The position numbers were made by a program, and so were the translations under genes. Below the pieces are notes generated by a model. It saw only the letters and a list, made by a program, of their open reading frames with translations. It was not told where the DNA came from and ran no database searches. From an uncultured Clostridia bacterium (GTDB lineage Bacteria > Bacillota > Clostridia > Christensenellales > Borkfalkiaceae): DNA of 52,999 nucleotides. How positions within the stretch are numbered: position 1 is the first letter of the stretch; each line of letters opens with the position of its first letter. Shown here piece after piece: positions 44,224 to 51,994 of this stretch. The stretch covers positions 1 through 52,999 of the forward strand of contig CANQBW010000003.1 in assembly GCA_947589565.1 (NCBI GenBank). The letters are read 5' to 3'.

Positions 44224-44907
44224 TTATACGTTCAACTTTCGAACCACCGCACAAAAGATGGGAAGTCCTTTTTCCGCAAAGTTTCTCTCGTACTCTGTGA
44301 CGATGTTCTCCGCGGCATACTCGCTGTTTTTAAGGTCGCGAATGACCTTGACGACCCGATAGCCGTTCTCCGCATACTTTTGGAGAGAATAATCGAAGAA
44401 CTCCTCGCTGTCCGTCTTCTGTATGATCTTCCCGCCCGGGACGAGCAATTCGCGATAGATCGCAAGAAAACGCGAAGAAGTCAGTCGCTGTTTTTCACGG
44501 CTCTTTTCGGGAAGGGGGGTCGAGAAGTTCAAATAGATGGTCCCAACGCTCTTGGACGGAAGATAGCAGGGCAGAATTTCCGCGGGGATATTCAAAAATC
44601 GCACGTTTGAAATTTTTTCCGCCTTGCAGCGCTCGAGCGCCGTCAGAATGACGTTGGAACAAATTTCGACGGCGAGAAAGTTTCTCTCGGGGTATCTCTT
44701 GGAGATTTCACGGATAAATCCCCCGTTCCCGCAGCCGATCTCCAGCTCCACGGGATTTTTGTTTCCGAAGACATCCTCATAGTTTAAGAGGTTTCGGAAA
44801 TTTTCGGCGGCCTCGCGAAGATTGAGCATGGGTCTCCCTTTGACAAGGAGAAGATCCGAGCAAGCCTGAAGCCTCTCGTCAAGGTTGCGTTTTCTGCGCA
44901 TTCTCAT
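44224..44907 (-). CDS. trmB: tRNA (guanine-N7)-methyltransferase, divergent
   Basis: A 227-residue SAM methyltransferase making m7G46 in tRNA. It has the family N-terminus MRMRRKRNLDERL, SAM motif LEIGCGNGGFI (about 54-64), the acidic LAVEICSNV and the C-terminal IVTEYERNFAEKGLPIF (TEYE motif). The catalytic-site segment usually written DPWPKKRH reads STPLPEKSREKQRLTS here, so the conserved Asp and Trp are replaced. Activity may be altered. The start is 3 nt after the dut stop. Confidence 0.85.
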   Translation of the reverse strand: MRMRRKRNLDERLQACSDLLLVKGRPMLNLREAAENFRNLLNYEDVFGNKNPVELEIGCGNGGFIREISKRYPERNFLAVEICSNVILTALERCKAEKISNVRFLNIPAEILPCYLPSKSVGTIYLNFSTPLPEKSREKQRLTSSRFLAIYRELLVPGGKIIQKTDSEEFFDYSLQKYAENGYRVVKVIRDLKNSEYAAENIVTEYERNFAEKGLPIFCAVVRKLNV

Positions 44908-44910
44908 AAA

Positions 44911-45345
44911 TTACTTCCCCGTGGACCCAAAGCCGCCCGCTCCCCGCTCGGTTCCGGAGAGCGTTTCGCTCTCCGAAAATTCCGCGGTATAGTAGGGCGC
45001 GATCAAAAGCTGCGCGATGCGCTCGCCGTTTGCAATCGTCCGCTCCTCGCTCCCGTGATTGTGGAGGGCGACCAAAATTTCTCCGCGGTAGTCGCAGTCG
45101 ATCACGCCGACCTTGTTGGCGGGCGCGAGGTCCTTTTTACAGGCCAGCCCGCTCCGCGCATAGACGAGTCCGACGGTACCTGCGGGCAACTCCACGGCAA
45201 TGCCCGTATGGAGAAATGCCGTCTTCCCGGGGGGCAAAATCACCTCTTGTTCCTCACAGGCAAAGAGGTCTGCTCCCGCCGCAAACCGGGAGGAATAGAC
45301 GGGCAATTTGGCAGATGGGTTGAGTTTTTTTACCTTGACGTTCAT
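44911..45345 (-). CDS. dut: dUTP diphosphatase
   Basis: A 144-residue trimeric dUTPase that hydrolyses dUTP to dUMP. The five motifs are visible: AGADLFA (I), ARSGLACK (II), GVIDCDYRGEI (III), NGERIAQLLI (IV) and RGAGGFGSTGK (V). The ATG at 45345 is behind AAGGGGG and overlaps the stop of the LRR lipoprotein gene (ATGA). A longer in-frame start at 45453 would lie inside that gene and lacks support. Confidence 0.95.
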   Translation of the reverse strand: MNVKVKKLNPSAKLPVYSSRFAAGADLFACEEQEVILPPGKTAFLHTGIAVELPAGTVGLVYARSGLACKKDLAPANKVGVIDCDYRGEILVALHNHGSEERTIANGERIAQLLIAPYYTAEFSESETLSGTERGAGGFGSTGK

Positions 45346-46379
45346 CGATCCCCCTTCGCCTCGTCGAGACTGAGTTTGCCGTCTTTGAAGAGAAGAGAGA
45401 AATTTCCGCAGTTCTCCCCCTCCCAGAAGACGGCGCAGTCCATCTTTTTCCAATCATCTTTGGCGACGGAAGTGAAGATCAATTTTTCGATCGTGGGACA
45501 GTTTTCGAACTGGTCGCCCGCGATCTGCGTGACGTTCCCCGTGAGCGTGACCCGCTTGAGGGCGGGACACTTCAAAAAGAGCCCCCTTTCGAGCGCGGTG
45601 ACTCCCGAAGGGATCCCGACGGACAAAATTCCCGACTCCGAAAACGCCATGGTGCCGAGTCTTTGAAGTCCTGCGGGAAGGTCGATCGCCGTGAGCGCCG
45701 TACAGCCGAAGAAGGAGAGGTCTTTGATCTCTATGATGCGGCTCCCCAGCTCCGCTTCGGAAAGAGAGGTGCAGCCGTAAAAGAGCTCGTCCAATACGGT
45801 GAGGTTTTCGCTGAGACGTACGCTCTTGAGCGCCGTGCAGGAGGCGAAGGCGAAGTTGCCGACCTCCTCCACGCTGTCGTACATATAGAAACTCTCGAGC
45901 GCGTCGCAGCTGTTGAATGCCCGCGCCCCGATCTTTTTGATGCTGTTTTGGATTTGGAAAGAGGTGACCGCGCTCCCGAGGAAGCAGTCCTCGGCGATCT
46001 CCGTCACCGGCTTTCCGTCATGATAGAAGGGAACGACGACCTGCGTGAGGGCGTTCTCCCCTCTTCCGCTCAAGATATAGGAATTTCCGTCCGCAGAAAG
46101 CGTATATTCGAGCCCATCGTTGTATTTAAGCTCGAAAGCACATCTTTTGCAGATGTTGTCGGTATTGAAATCGTGCGGGAGAGGGTCGGCGTCCCGCGTC
46201 TCCTTTTCGCCGCAGACGACGCAGCTTCTCGTCTTCTTTCCGGAAGCGGTGCAGGAGGGCGCCTCGGTAATTTCCCATGCCCCATAGACATGGTCATGCT
46301 CCCGATTGGATTTACAGCCGGGCAAGAAGGCCGCGGCGAGCAAGGCGATCAATAAACAGGCAACAATTTTTTTGTACAT
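45342..46379 (-). CDS. Leucine-rich repeat surface lipoprotein (short BspA type)
   Basis: A 345-residue lipoprotein: signal peptide and lipobox LPGC (Cys about 22). One Cys/His module (HDHVYGAWEITEAPSCTASG, then RSCVVCGEKETRDADPLPHD) matches the stalk modules of the broken LRR gene at 39887-40915. Six or seven LRR_5 repeats follow (about 115-300). GGAG 8 nt before the ATG at 46379 fixes the start. Its stop overlaps the dut start. This places a surface adhesin at the head of an operon of nucleotide and tRNA genes. Confidence 0.88.
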   Translation of the reverse strand: MYKKIVACLLIALLAAAFLPGCKSNREHDHVYGAWEITEAPSCTASGKKTRSCVVCGEKETRDADPLPHDFNTDNICKRCAFELKYNDGLEYTLSADGNSYILSGRGENALTQVVVPFYHDGKPVTEIAEDCFLGSAVTSFQIQNSIKKIGARAFNSCDALESFYMYDSVEEVGNFAFASCTALKSVRLSENLTVLDELFYGCTSLSEAELGSRIIEIKDLSFFGCTALTAIDLPAGLQRLGTMAFSESGILSVGIPSGVTALERGLFLKCPALKRVTLTGNVTQIAGDQFENCPTIEKLIFTSVAKDDWKKMDCAVFWEGENCGNFSLLFKDGKLSLDEAKGDR

Positions 46380-46469
46380 GTGGAAACTCCAATTCAAACT
46401 AATGGCATTATAACACTTCGCTCGAAAAATTTCAACTTAAAATTTACCATTTCCCGGAAACTGTGAAAT

Positions 46470-48074
46470 TTATCTGCGCAAAACGACGACGGAGAAACTC
46501 CGAGGCGGCAGAGAGAGCGACTTCGCGGAAGAGGGCGCAACTTCGCAGGGCACGACGCTCCCGTCCACGGGGTCCTCCTGCATGAGGACGATACGGTTAA
46601 GCTCACCCGGCGCGGTCTCCCCTTCGATCTCGGCGGTAAGATCGAGGTCGGAAGAGTTTACGATCTTGACGAACGTGAGCCCCTCCCGCTCTGAGGCGGA
46701 GGCATAGACGCCCTCCGCGCCCTCGACGGCCGTCTTGAGCAGGCTATTCCCCGTATAGAGACTGAAGAGTTTCTGCACGGAGAGCCCCGGAAGTTCCTTT
46801 GCTTCCTCTCCGTCGAACAAGATCAAGGGATCGAGGGAAGGGTAATTTTGATCTCCCGTGAGGGAGAGACGGCAGGCGGCGCTGACGAGGTCGGCGTTCT
46901 GCTCGAGCCCCGTCATGAAGGCAGCTTCTGAGAGGGCCCCCCGCTCGGTGGCGGCAAAGGAGACGAGAAGCCTTCTTCCCCTCATCTCCCCGTCGTACCT
47001 GTGCGCATTTTCGAAGAACCAGTCGGGCGAACGGAACAAAACTTCCTCCCTTCCGTAGAAATGATCGTACTTTTCATGGGGGGAACTCTCGGGCGCGAGC
47101 AGCTTGAGCTTGGGGAATCTTTCATGCAGCGTCTCCGCAAAGTTGTCGAGGAACGCCTCCCCTCCCTCTTTGGGAGAAAGCATCAGATGTTCGAGCGCAA
47201 AGGGCGCTGCGTGACCGAGCTCCCCGCGCAGACTTCCCCATTCGGTGTCGACGCTCCCGAGCGCAAACTCGACGAGTCCCAAGATATCCTCCAATTCCCG
47301 CTCCGCGTTCTCTCCCGAGAAGGTCAAAACGGGCAGCGGCTTGCTGCAGAGCGCCTCGCAGTAGAGCAAAATTTCGAAAAATCCCGCCTTTGTCGGACAA
47401 AACTTTCGGCGTTCGGGAAGCGCCAAGGTCTCTTTAAATGACGTTTCCCCCGGAAAGCGCAGAAATCCGGGTTTAAAGTCCCTTAAAATTTCGAAGACGT
47501 CGCGGCGGAAGATCCCCTTGATCGCATTGACAGGGGTCATCGAGAGCCAGTCAATGTGCAATGTCCCCGGCGCGGAGAGGAGCAAGAGAAACTCCGCGCT
47601 TCTCACGCTTTTCAACGCCTTTTTGCGGCAGACAAACTTGTGCCACTTTCCGTCCGGCTTGATCTTGAATTTCTTTTCGAAGAAGCACTGTCCCTCCCGC
47701 ACGATTTTGACCTCTGCAAACCCCTTGAAGTCATAGGAACGGGTATAGAAGGAAAACTCGTACTTGTTCTTCGCGGTCAGAGAAATTCCGCCGAAGGCAT
47801 GGTTTTTCAAGCCCTTTCCGCCCGAGAGCGCGGAAAGGCGCAGATAGTGCGGGGTCTCGGGAAAGAGCGGACGGTCGGAACTGAGCTTGAGTTCGGCGCC
47901 CCCTCCCTCGGGGTAGGCGGAAAAGGCTGCAAGATCGGCGTTCTCGAAGGCGCGGTTTTCAAGCATCTGCGCCAAAAACGCCCCCTCTTTCCAGACTTCG
48001 CCGTCGTCAATGCTCAGTCCCACATTGCCCGAAGGGATCAGCGTCTTTCCTTCCCGAAGAATTTTGATTTTCAT
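46470..48074 (-). CDS. GH51 arabinofuranosidase-like protein, probably catalytically inactive
   Basis: A 534-residue protein aligned by eye to GH51 alpha-L-arabinofuranosidases. There is an N-terminal carbohydrate-binding-like domain (about 1-180) and the barrel start DVFEILRDFKPGFLRFPGE (matching the family's LKPxxLRxPGG). The region FEILLYCEALCSKPLPVLTF is followed by LSEAAFMTGLEQNADLVSAA (matching the family's AxAEAAFLTGLERNSDxV) and a C-terminal beta domain. The acid/base GNE is replaced by SLRGELGH. The nucleophile motif VSEYAxT reads VSFAAT with the Glu gone. It may bind glycans or be a relic. GGAGGAGG precedes the ATG. Confidence 0.7.
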   Translation of the reverse strand: MKIKILREGKTLIPSGNVGLSIDDGEVWKEGAFLAQMLENRAFENADLAAFSAYPEGGGAELKLSSDRPLFPETPHYLRLSALSGGKGLKNHAFGGISLTAKNKYEFSFYTRSYDFKGFAEVKIVREGQCFFEKKFKIKPDGKWHKFVCRKKALKSVRSAEFLLLLSAPGTLHIDWLSMTPVNAIKGIFRRDVFEILRDFKPGFLRFPGETSFKETLALPERRKFCPTKAGFFEILLYCEALCSKPLPVLTFSGENAERELEDILGLVEFALGSVDTEWGSLRGELGHAAPFALEHLMLSPKEGGEAFLDNFAETLHERFPKLKLLAPESSPHEKYDHFYGREEVLFRSPDWFFENAHRYDGEMRGRRLLVSFAATERGALSEAAFMTGLEQNADLVSAACRLSLTGDQNYPSLDPLILFDGEEAKELPGLSVQKLFSLYTGNSLLKTAVEGAEGVYASASEREGLTFVKIVNSSDLDLTAEIEGETAPGELNRIVLMQEDPVDGSVVPCEVAPSSAKSLSLPPRSFSVVVLRR

Positions 48075-48100
48075 AGTATCCTCCTCCGCCACAAAGCGGA

Positions 48101-49774
48101 TCAGCGATCGGAATCAATGGAATGTGCGATAAAGGTGATATGGTCGGCGGCACGCTCCAAATTTCCCACCAGATTGATGAAGACATTGGAATTTTGCGGC
48201 TGGCACTTGCCCTCGTTGAGCCGCTCGATGTGCGCCGCGATGAGTTCCTTTCTCTCGCTGTCGATGCGCTCCTCGAGGGCGTCGACTTCCTTGAGTTTTT
48301 CGGTATCCTTCCGAAGGAACGCCTCCGACGAAAGCTCATAGAGGGACACAATGTCCCCGTACATGCTCTGGATCTTCTCCATGAACTCGTCCGAGAAGAC
48401 GAGCCCGTCCCTCTTGTAGTGATCGGTGTACTTGGTCACGTTGTCGGCAAGTTCGCCGATACGCATGATGTCGTTGAGGGTGTAGTGAAGGGAGGAGATC
48501 GTCTTTTCCTCGGAGAGCACGAGCGACGCCGACGAGAGCTTGACGAGATAGGACACGGCGATCCTGTTCACCTGCGCAAGCTCCGCATTCATCGCGTCGA
48601 CCTGCTCCTTGGAAGAAGGGTCCTTATGTAAAAATCCTTCCATCGCCTTTCCGAGCGTGTCCATCGCATAGGAGAACGCCTTGCCCGTCTCCTCATAGAA
48701 GTAGCCGAGCGCGACGGACGGGCTTCGAAGCAGTCGTTCGTCGATCTCGGAGAAGAGCGCGGAGCGCTGCTCCTGCGGCTGCGGCTTTTCCCGCACCAAG
48801 TGATCGGCAAACCACACGAACACCGAGATAAAGGGCAAAAACAGCAGCGTGCAGACGACGTTGAAAAGGGTGTGGAACATCGCGATCTGCATGGAGGGAT
48901 TGCTCGGAAAGACGGATGCGAGGATCGTCGCCGCAAACCCCTTCCAGCACACGAGAAGTATCGTGAAGATGACCGCGCCGAACACGTTGAACAAAAAGTG
49001 AATGACGGCGGCGCGCTTGGCGTTGGAGTTCGCTCCGATGGAAGAGATGAGCGCCGTGATACAGGTGCCGATGTTGGAGCCGATGATGATGAAGAGCGCA
49101 GCGTTTCCCCCGCCGCCGATCGTCAGCCCCACGCCCGCCATCGTGACGACGATCGCCGTCACCGCCATGGAGGATTGGATGAGCGCCGTGATCGCGATCC
49201 CGATCAGAAGAAGGAGAATGGGATTTGTGACCTTGCTCAAAATGGAGGAGACTGCCTCAAATTCGGTGGAGCCCGGCTCGAAGCTCATCGCGCTCGAGAC
49301 AAATTCGAGTCCCACAAAGATGAGACCGAGCGCGGCGACGGCGTTCCCTGCGGATTTTACTTTTTCGTTCTTGGAAAACATGGACATGAACACGCCGACC
49401 GCCGTAAAGCAGAGGGTGAAGACCATGACGTCGAAACTGCCGAAGCCGCTCAAGGAGATCACCCAGGCGGTGAGCGTCGTCCCGATGTTTGCTCCCATGA
49501 TGATCGCCGTCGCCTGAAAGAGGGACATGATCCCCGCATTGACAAGACCGACGACCATGACCGTCGTGAGCGCGGAACTCTGCCCGATGACCGTCACAGC
49601 CGCGCCGATCCCGACGTTCGCAAAGCGATTGCCCGCCGTCTTGTTGAGCATCGTCTTGAGCTTCCCGTGCGCGAGCCTCATCATGTTTTCGGACAGCATC
49701 TTCATGCCGATCAGGAAGGTCCCCATCCCTCCCAAAATTTGCATGATGATGCTGATGATCTGCATTGGTGCCAT
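48101..49774 (-). CDS. Na/Pi cotransporter family protein with PhoU-like domain
   Basis: A 557-residue NptA/YjbB-type transporter. There are eight or more transmembrane helices in two inverted repeats with the Q-S-S motifs IGQSSALTTVM (about 45) and LIQSSMAVTAIV (about 210). A C-terminal cytoplasmic PhoU-like helical domain (about 340-557) follows. It moves phosphate with sodium. I took the ATG at 49774 because the promoter at 49838-49866 and the first helix fit it. The frame stays open upstream through the tRNA region to 50335, but that part is noncoding. It lies 26 nt upstream of the GH51-like gene, possibly one transcript. Confidence 0.9.
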   Translation of the reverse strand: MAPMQIISIIMQILGGMGTFLIGMKMLSENMMRLAHGKLKTMLNKTAGNRFANVGIGAAVTVIGQSSALTTVMVVGLVNAGIMSLFQATAIIMGANIGTTLTAWVISLSGFGSFDVMVFTLCFTAVGVFMSMFSKNEKVKSAGNAVAALGLIFVGLEFVSSAMSFEPGSTEFEAVSSILSKVTNPILLLLIGIAITALIQSSMAVTAIVVTMAGVGLTIGGGGNAALFIIIGSNIGTCITALISSIGANSNAKRAAVIHFLFNVFGAVIFTILLVCWKGFAATILASVFPSNPSMQIAMFHTLFNVVCTLLFLPFISVFVWFADHLVREKPQPQEQRSALFSEIDERLLRSPSVALGYFYEETGKAFSYAMDTLGKAMEGFLHKDPSSKEQVDAMNAELAQVNRIAVSYLVKLSSASLVLSEEKTISSLHYTLNDIMRIGELADNVTKYTDHYKRDGLVFSDEFMEKIQSMYGDIVSLYELSSEAFLRKDTEKLKEVDALEERIDSERKELIAAHIERLNEGKCQPQNSNVFINLVGNLERAADHITFIAHSIDSDR

Positions 49775-49837
49775 AGAGAAAGAATAACTCCGTAAAATCA
49801 GACTTTCTAAGGGAAATTTTACAACTTCCCGAGTACC

Positions 49838-49866
49838 ATTATACCATGCGGAGAAAAGTCTGTCCG
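49838..49866 (-). promoter_or_regulatory. Candidate promoter of the Na/Pi transporter gene
   Basis: Minus-strand CGGACA (49861-49866), 17 bp spacer, extended -10 TGGTATAAT (TATAAT at 49838-49843). Confidence 0.5.
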
Positions 49867-49943
49867 ACAAATACAATATATTGAATTTCAAGTCGAGCAA
49901 AAAATCGGCTCCTCCCCTCTCGGGAAAAAAGCATGAAAAACGC

Positions 49944-49972
49944 TTGCCAAAAGAAATCGGGTTTGGTATAAT
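49944..49972 (+). promoter_or_regulatory. tRNA-Pro promoter
   Basis: TTGCCA (49944-49949), 17 bp spacer, TATAAT (49967-49972), 9 bp before the mature tRNA 5' end. Confidence 0.8.
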
Positions 49973-49981
49973 GGAACAGAT

Positions 49982-50058
49982 CGAGGAGTAGCGCAGTTTG
50001 GTAGCGCGCTTGGTTCGGGACCAAGAGGTCGTGGGTTCAAATCCCGTCTCCTCGACCA
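49982..50058 (+). tRNA. tRNA-Pro (anticodon CGG)
   Basis: 77 nt with encoded CCA. The acceptor stem CGAGGAG pairs with CTCCTCG. The D-stem is GCGC/GCGC, the anticodon stem CTTGG/CCAAG with loop TTCGGGA (anticodon CGG, reading CCG). The T-stem GTGGG/CCCGT carries loop TTCAAAT. It is intact, with its own promoter and terminator. Its 3' 42 nt are duplicated at 50252-50293, marking it as the integration target of the mobile element to the right. Confidence 0.96.
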
Positions 50059-50095
50059 AAAATCGGCTCACCCATTCGGGTGAGTCGATTTTTGT
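50059..50095 (+). terminator. tRNA-Pro terminator
   Basis: AATCGGCTCACCC-ATT-CGGGTGAGTCGATT forms a stem with one mismatch, followed by a T run at 50089-50093. Confidence 0.8.
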
Positions 50096-50105
50096 TGGAT
50101 ATGTT

Positions 50106-50249
50106 CCCACGACCTCTTGCGGAGCGAACCAAGATAGATGAAGGGTTCCCGAAAAAGATTGCGCAGCAAGATTTTTTGGGAAGAGTCGTTGCCGTCCCGA
50201 AAGTAAAGCTTTTCGCAAGAAAAGCGAGAAAAAAGGGACGAGCAACGAC
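50106..50249. repeat. Inverted tRNA-Pro fragment and repeat hairpins between the two att copies
   Basis: 50106-50119 (CCCACGACCTCTTG) and 50126-50133 (GAACCAAG) are reverse complements of the tRNA anticodon and T arms, with a 6 bp replacement between them. Next, 50148-50182 is a terminal palindrome of the structured repeat family (TTCCC/GGGAA outside, TTGC-GCA-GCAA inside). Then 50185-50249 is a long hairpin with arms GTCGTTGC/GCAACGAC and GTCCC/GGGAC around CGC/GCG. Confidence 0.7.
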
Positions 50250-50251
50250 GA

Positions 50252-50293
50252 GGGACCAAGGGGTCGTGGGTTCAAATCCCGTCTCCTCGACCA
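50252..50293 (+). other. Attachment site: duplicated 3' end of tRNA-Pro
   Basis: 42 bp identical to 50017-50058 of the tRNA except at one position (A50026 versus G50261), in direct orientation and including CCA. It lies 200 bp from the integrase gene, as expected for an element end. Bases 50294-50493 hold a small hairpin (GAGGTTGC/GCAACCTC at about 50319-50340) and the 3' flank of the integrase gene. Confidence 0.85.
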
Positions 50294-50493
50294 CGTCGCC
50301 GCAAGGCGCATTCTGCAAGAGGTTGCTTTTGGCAACCTCTTTGCTTTTTACGCCTGCGTCTCCTTATCCCCAAAAAATACTTCGTCTTTTTTGGGGAGCC
50401 CTAACAAATTTTGAGCAAATTTTTGCCCAAAATCGGGCTTTTTATTGCAGCTTATTATAATATTTTGTTGTCTTTTTTGGGTACCATTCAGTT

Positions 50494-51732
50494 TTATTCG
50501 CGGTTTTGGGGCACAGATTGGGGCATAAAACTCCATTTGTCGAGTTTCTTTCCCTCTTTCAGAAGAAATTCGTCCGAGAGATCAGTATAGGCATTTCCAA
50601 GTGCGCCGAGCGAATGCCCGACAAACTCCGACCGCGCCGCGTCCGATACCCCAAGCTCACAGCACCGAGTATAAAATGTCGTTCGCAGATCGTAAATCTT
50701 GTGTTCGGGCAAAATCAATTTGAATCGCTCGCGCAGTCGGTTTGTTCCATAGAATTTGAGTTCGCCCTCTTGCAGGAACGGTTTGAGCGGCGCGATAATC
50801 GGAATTTTCTTATACTCCGTTTTTCCGCTTTTGCGCTTGCTGTTCACCGACACGATGAAATTCCCCTCAATCTTCGCTGTCTCAAACTCATTCGGGCGCA
50901 TTCCCGTGTAGAGGGCAATCGCAAACATCTTCTGATAGGGAGTTCCCGCCGATTTTTCGAGAAGCAGTTTTTCTTCCTCTTTTGTGAGTGCCTTTCCGTG
51001 TTGCGTCTCATGCTGTTTATGAAAGACAAGTTCCATTGGATTATGCGTGAGAATGCTATGTTTTATGGCGAGGGTAAAGAGCATTTTCAAGATCGAAAAA
51101 ACCTCATCGGCTGTCTTACCTTTGCCCTGTTCCTCGATGCCATCGATGAGGGCTTGACAGTCGGCAGGCATGATCTTCTCGATTGCCGTCTGCCCGAAAA
51201 TCGGTTCAATGTGATTTCGGTAACGGTTGAGATTGTTCTTATAGGTTTCCGCTGTGACCTTTCGTTTGTAATAAGTTTCAAAGATGTAGTCCGCGAACTC
51301 GCCCAACTTTTTGGATGTCGGCTTTTTCTCGGGAGCTTTTCTGCCCGTCTTTTCCGCTTCTTTGAGTTTGACAAGAAACTTCATCTTTGCTTCTTCGAGG
51401 TTGTTTGCAGAGGCGGAGATGTTGTAGCCGTGTCTGCGATAACGCACCTCATAGTTCCAATGGGTTTTCCCGCTCTTACGCTTGCGGATATGAGCGGTAC
51501 AGCCCTCCGTCCTAAATTCTTTTCTGAATGCTTTCGGCATTTGCATGATCTCCTTTTCGCCAAATAGCCGAAAAGACTTCTCAATATCGCTTTTTCTCTG
51601 TTCTTTTCCCGAGGCGCTATCTTTTAAGATATTTTCAGCTGTCGCCCGCAACAACTGTCGCGCAAGGGCGCTTTCTTCCTCGGGAATATTTTTGATGGTT
51701 ACAATAATACTGTTCAGTTCCTGCTCGGTCAA
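50494..51732 (-). CDS. Tyrosine-type site-specific integrase
   Basis: A 412-residue tyrosine recombinase. The N-terminal arm-binding region (about 72-125) is followed by a core-binding SAM-like domain (about 140-235) and the catalytic domain (about 250-400). Catalytic residues are R279 in TGMRPNE, R350 in YDLRTTF, H373 in VGHSLG and the nucleophile Y382 in NAYTDL. The usual His three residues before R350 is Tyr (Y347). It should catalyse integration at the tRNA-Pro 3' end beside it. Upstream are two 14 bp direct repeats that could be arm or Xis sites. The N-terminal ~70 residues are an unusual extra helical segment. Confidence 0.92.
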   Translation of the reverse strand: MTEQELNSIIVTIKNIPEEESALARQLLRATAENILKDSASGKEQRKSDIEKSFRLFGEKEIMQMPKAFRKEFRTEGCTAHIRKRKSGKTHWNYEVRYRRHGYNISASANNLEEAKMKFLVKLKEAEKTGRKAPEKKPTSKKLGEFADYIFETYYKRKVTAETYKNNLNRYRNHIEPIFGQTAIEKIMPADCQALIDGIEEQGKGKTADEVFSILKMLFTLAIKHSILTHNPMELVFHKQHETQHGKALTKEEEKLLLEKSAGTPYQKMFAIALYTGMRPNEFETAKIEGNFIVSVNSKRKSGKTEYKKIPIIAPLKPFLQEGELKFYGTNRLRERFKLILPEHKIYDLRTTFYTRCCELGVSDAARSEFVGHSLGALGNAYTDLSDEFLLKEGKKLDKWSFMPQSVPQNRE

Positions 51733-51758
51733 TTCTCCTTATTTTTTGTTTGTGTGGT

Positions 51759-51795
51759 TACAATGTTCTCTCGCCAAAGGATACAATGTTCTCTC
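51759..51795. repeat. 14 bp direct repeats upstream of integrase
   Basis: TACAATGTTCTCTC at 51759-51772 and again at 51782-51795, 23 bp period (about two helical turns), 27 bp before the integrase start. Candidate binding sites for integrase arms or a recombination directionality factor. No convincing gene lies in 51733-51994. Confidence 0.6.
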
Positions 51796-51967
51796 TCCTG
51801 TTTCACAAATCTGACTCCTTGTGAAAGATTTTCTCCGTCCGTCGGAAGCGGTCGCCCTGTTCGGGCTTCCGCCCCCGCGTCCGTGAATTGGATTTCGTCG
51901 AGGCAAAGCTCCTTTCCCCGCGGCTCCTGTTCGTCGCTGCCGGGTCTGTCTGCTTGCCTTTCCTCTT

Positions 51968-51991
51968 CGCGCAAAAGCCTTCTTTTGCGCG
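51968..51991. terminator. Hairpin after the small DNA-binding gene
   Basis: Perfect CGCGCAAAAG-CCTT-CTTTTGCGCG, 3 bp beyond the stop at 51995. It lacks a clear T tract, so it may attenuate rather than terminate. Confidence 0.5.
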
Positions 51992-51994
51992 AGG

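Noticed and set aside
49775..50335. N-terminal extension of the Na/Pi transporter frame
   Set aside because: It reads through the transporter promoter, the tRNA gene and repeat hairpins antisense; the transporter begins at its first helix.
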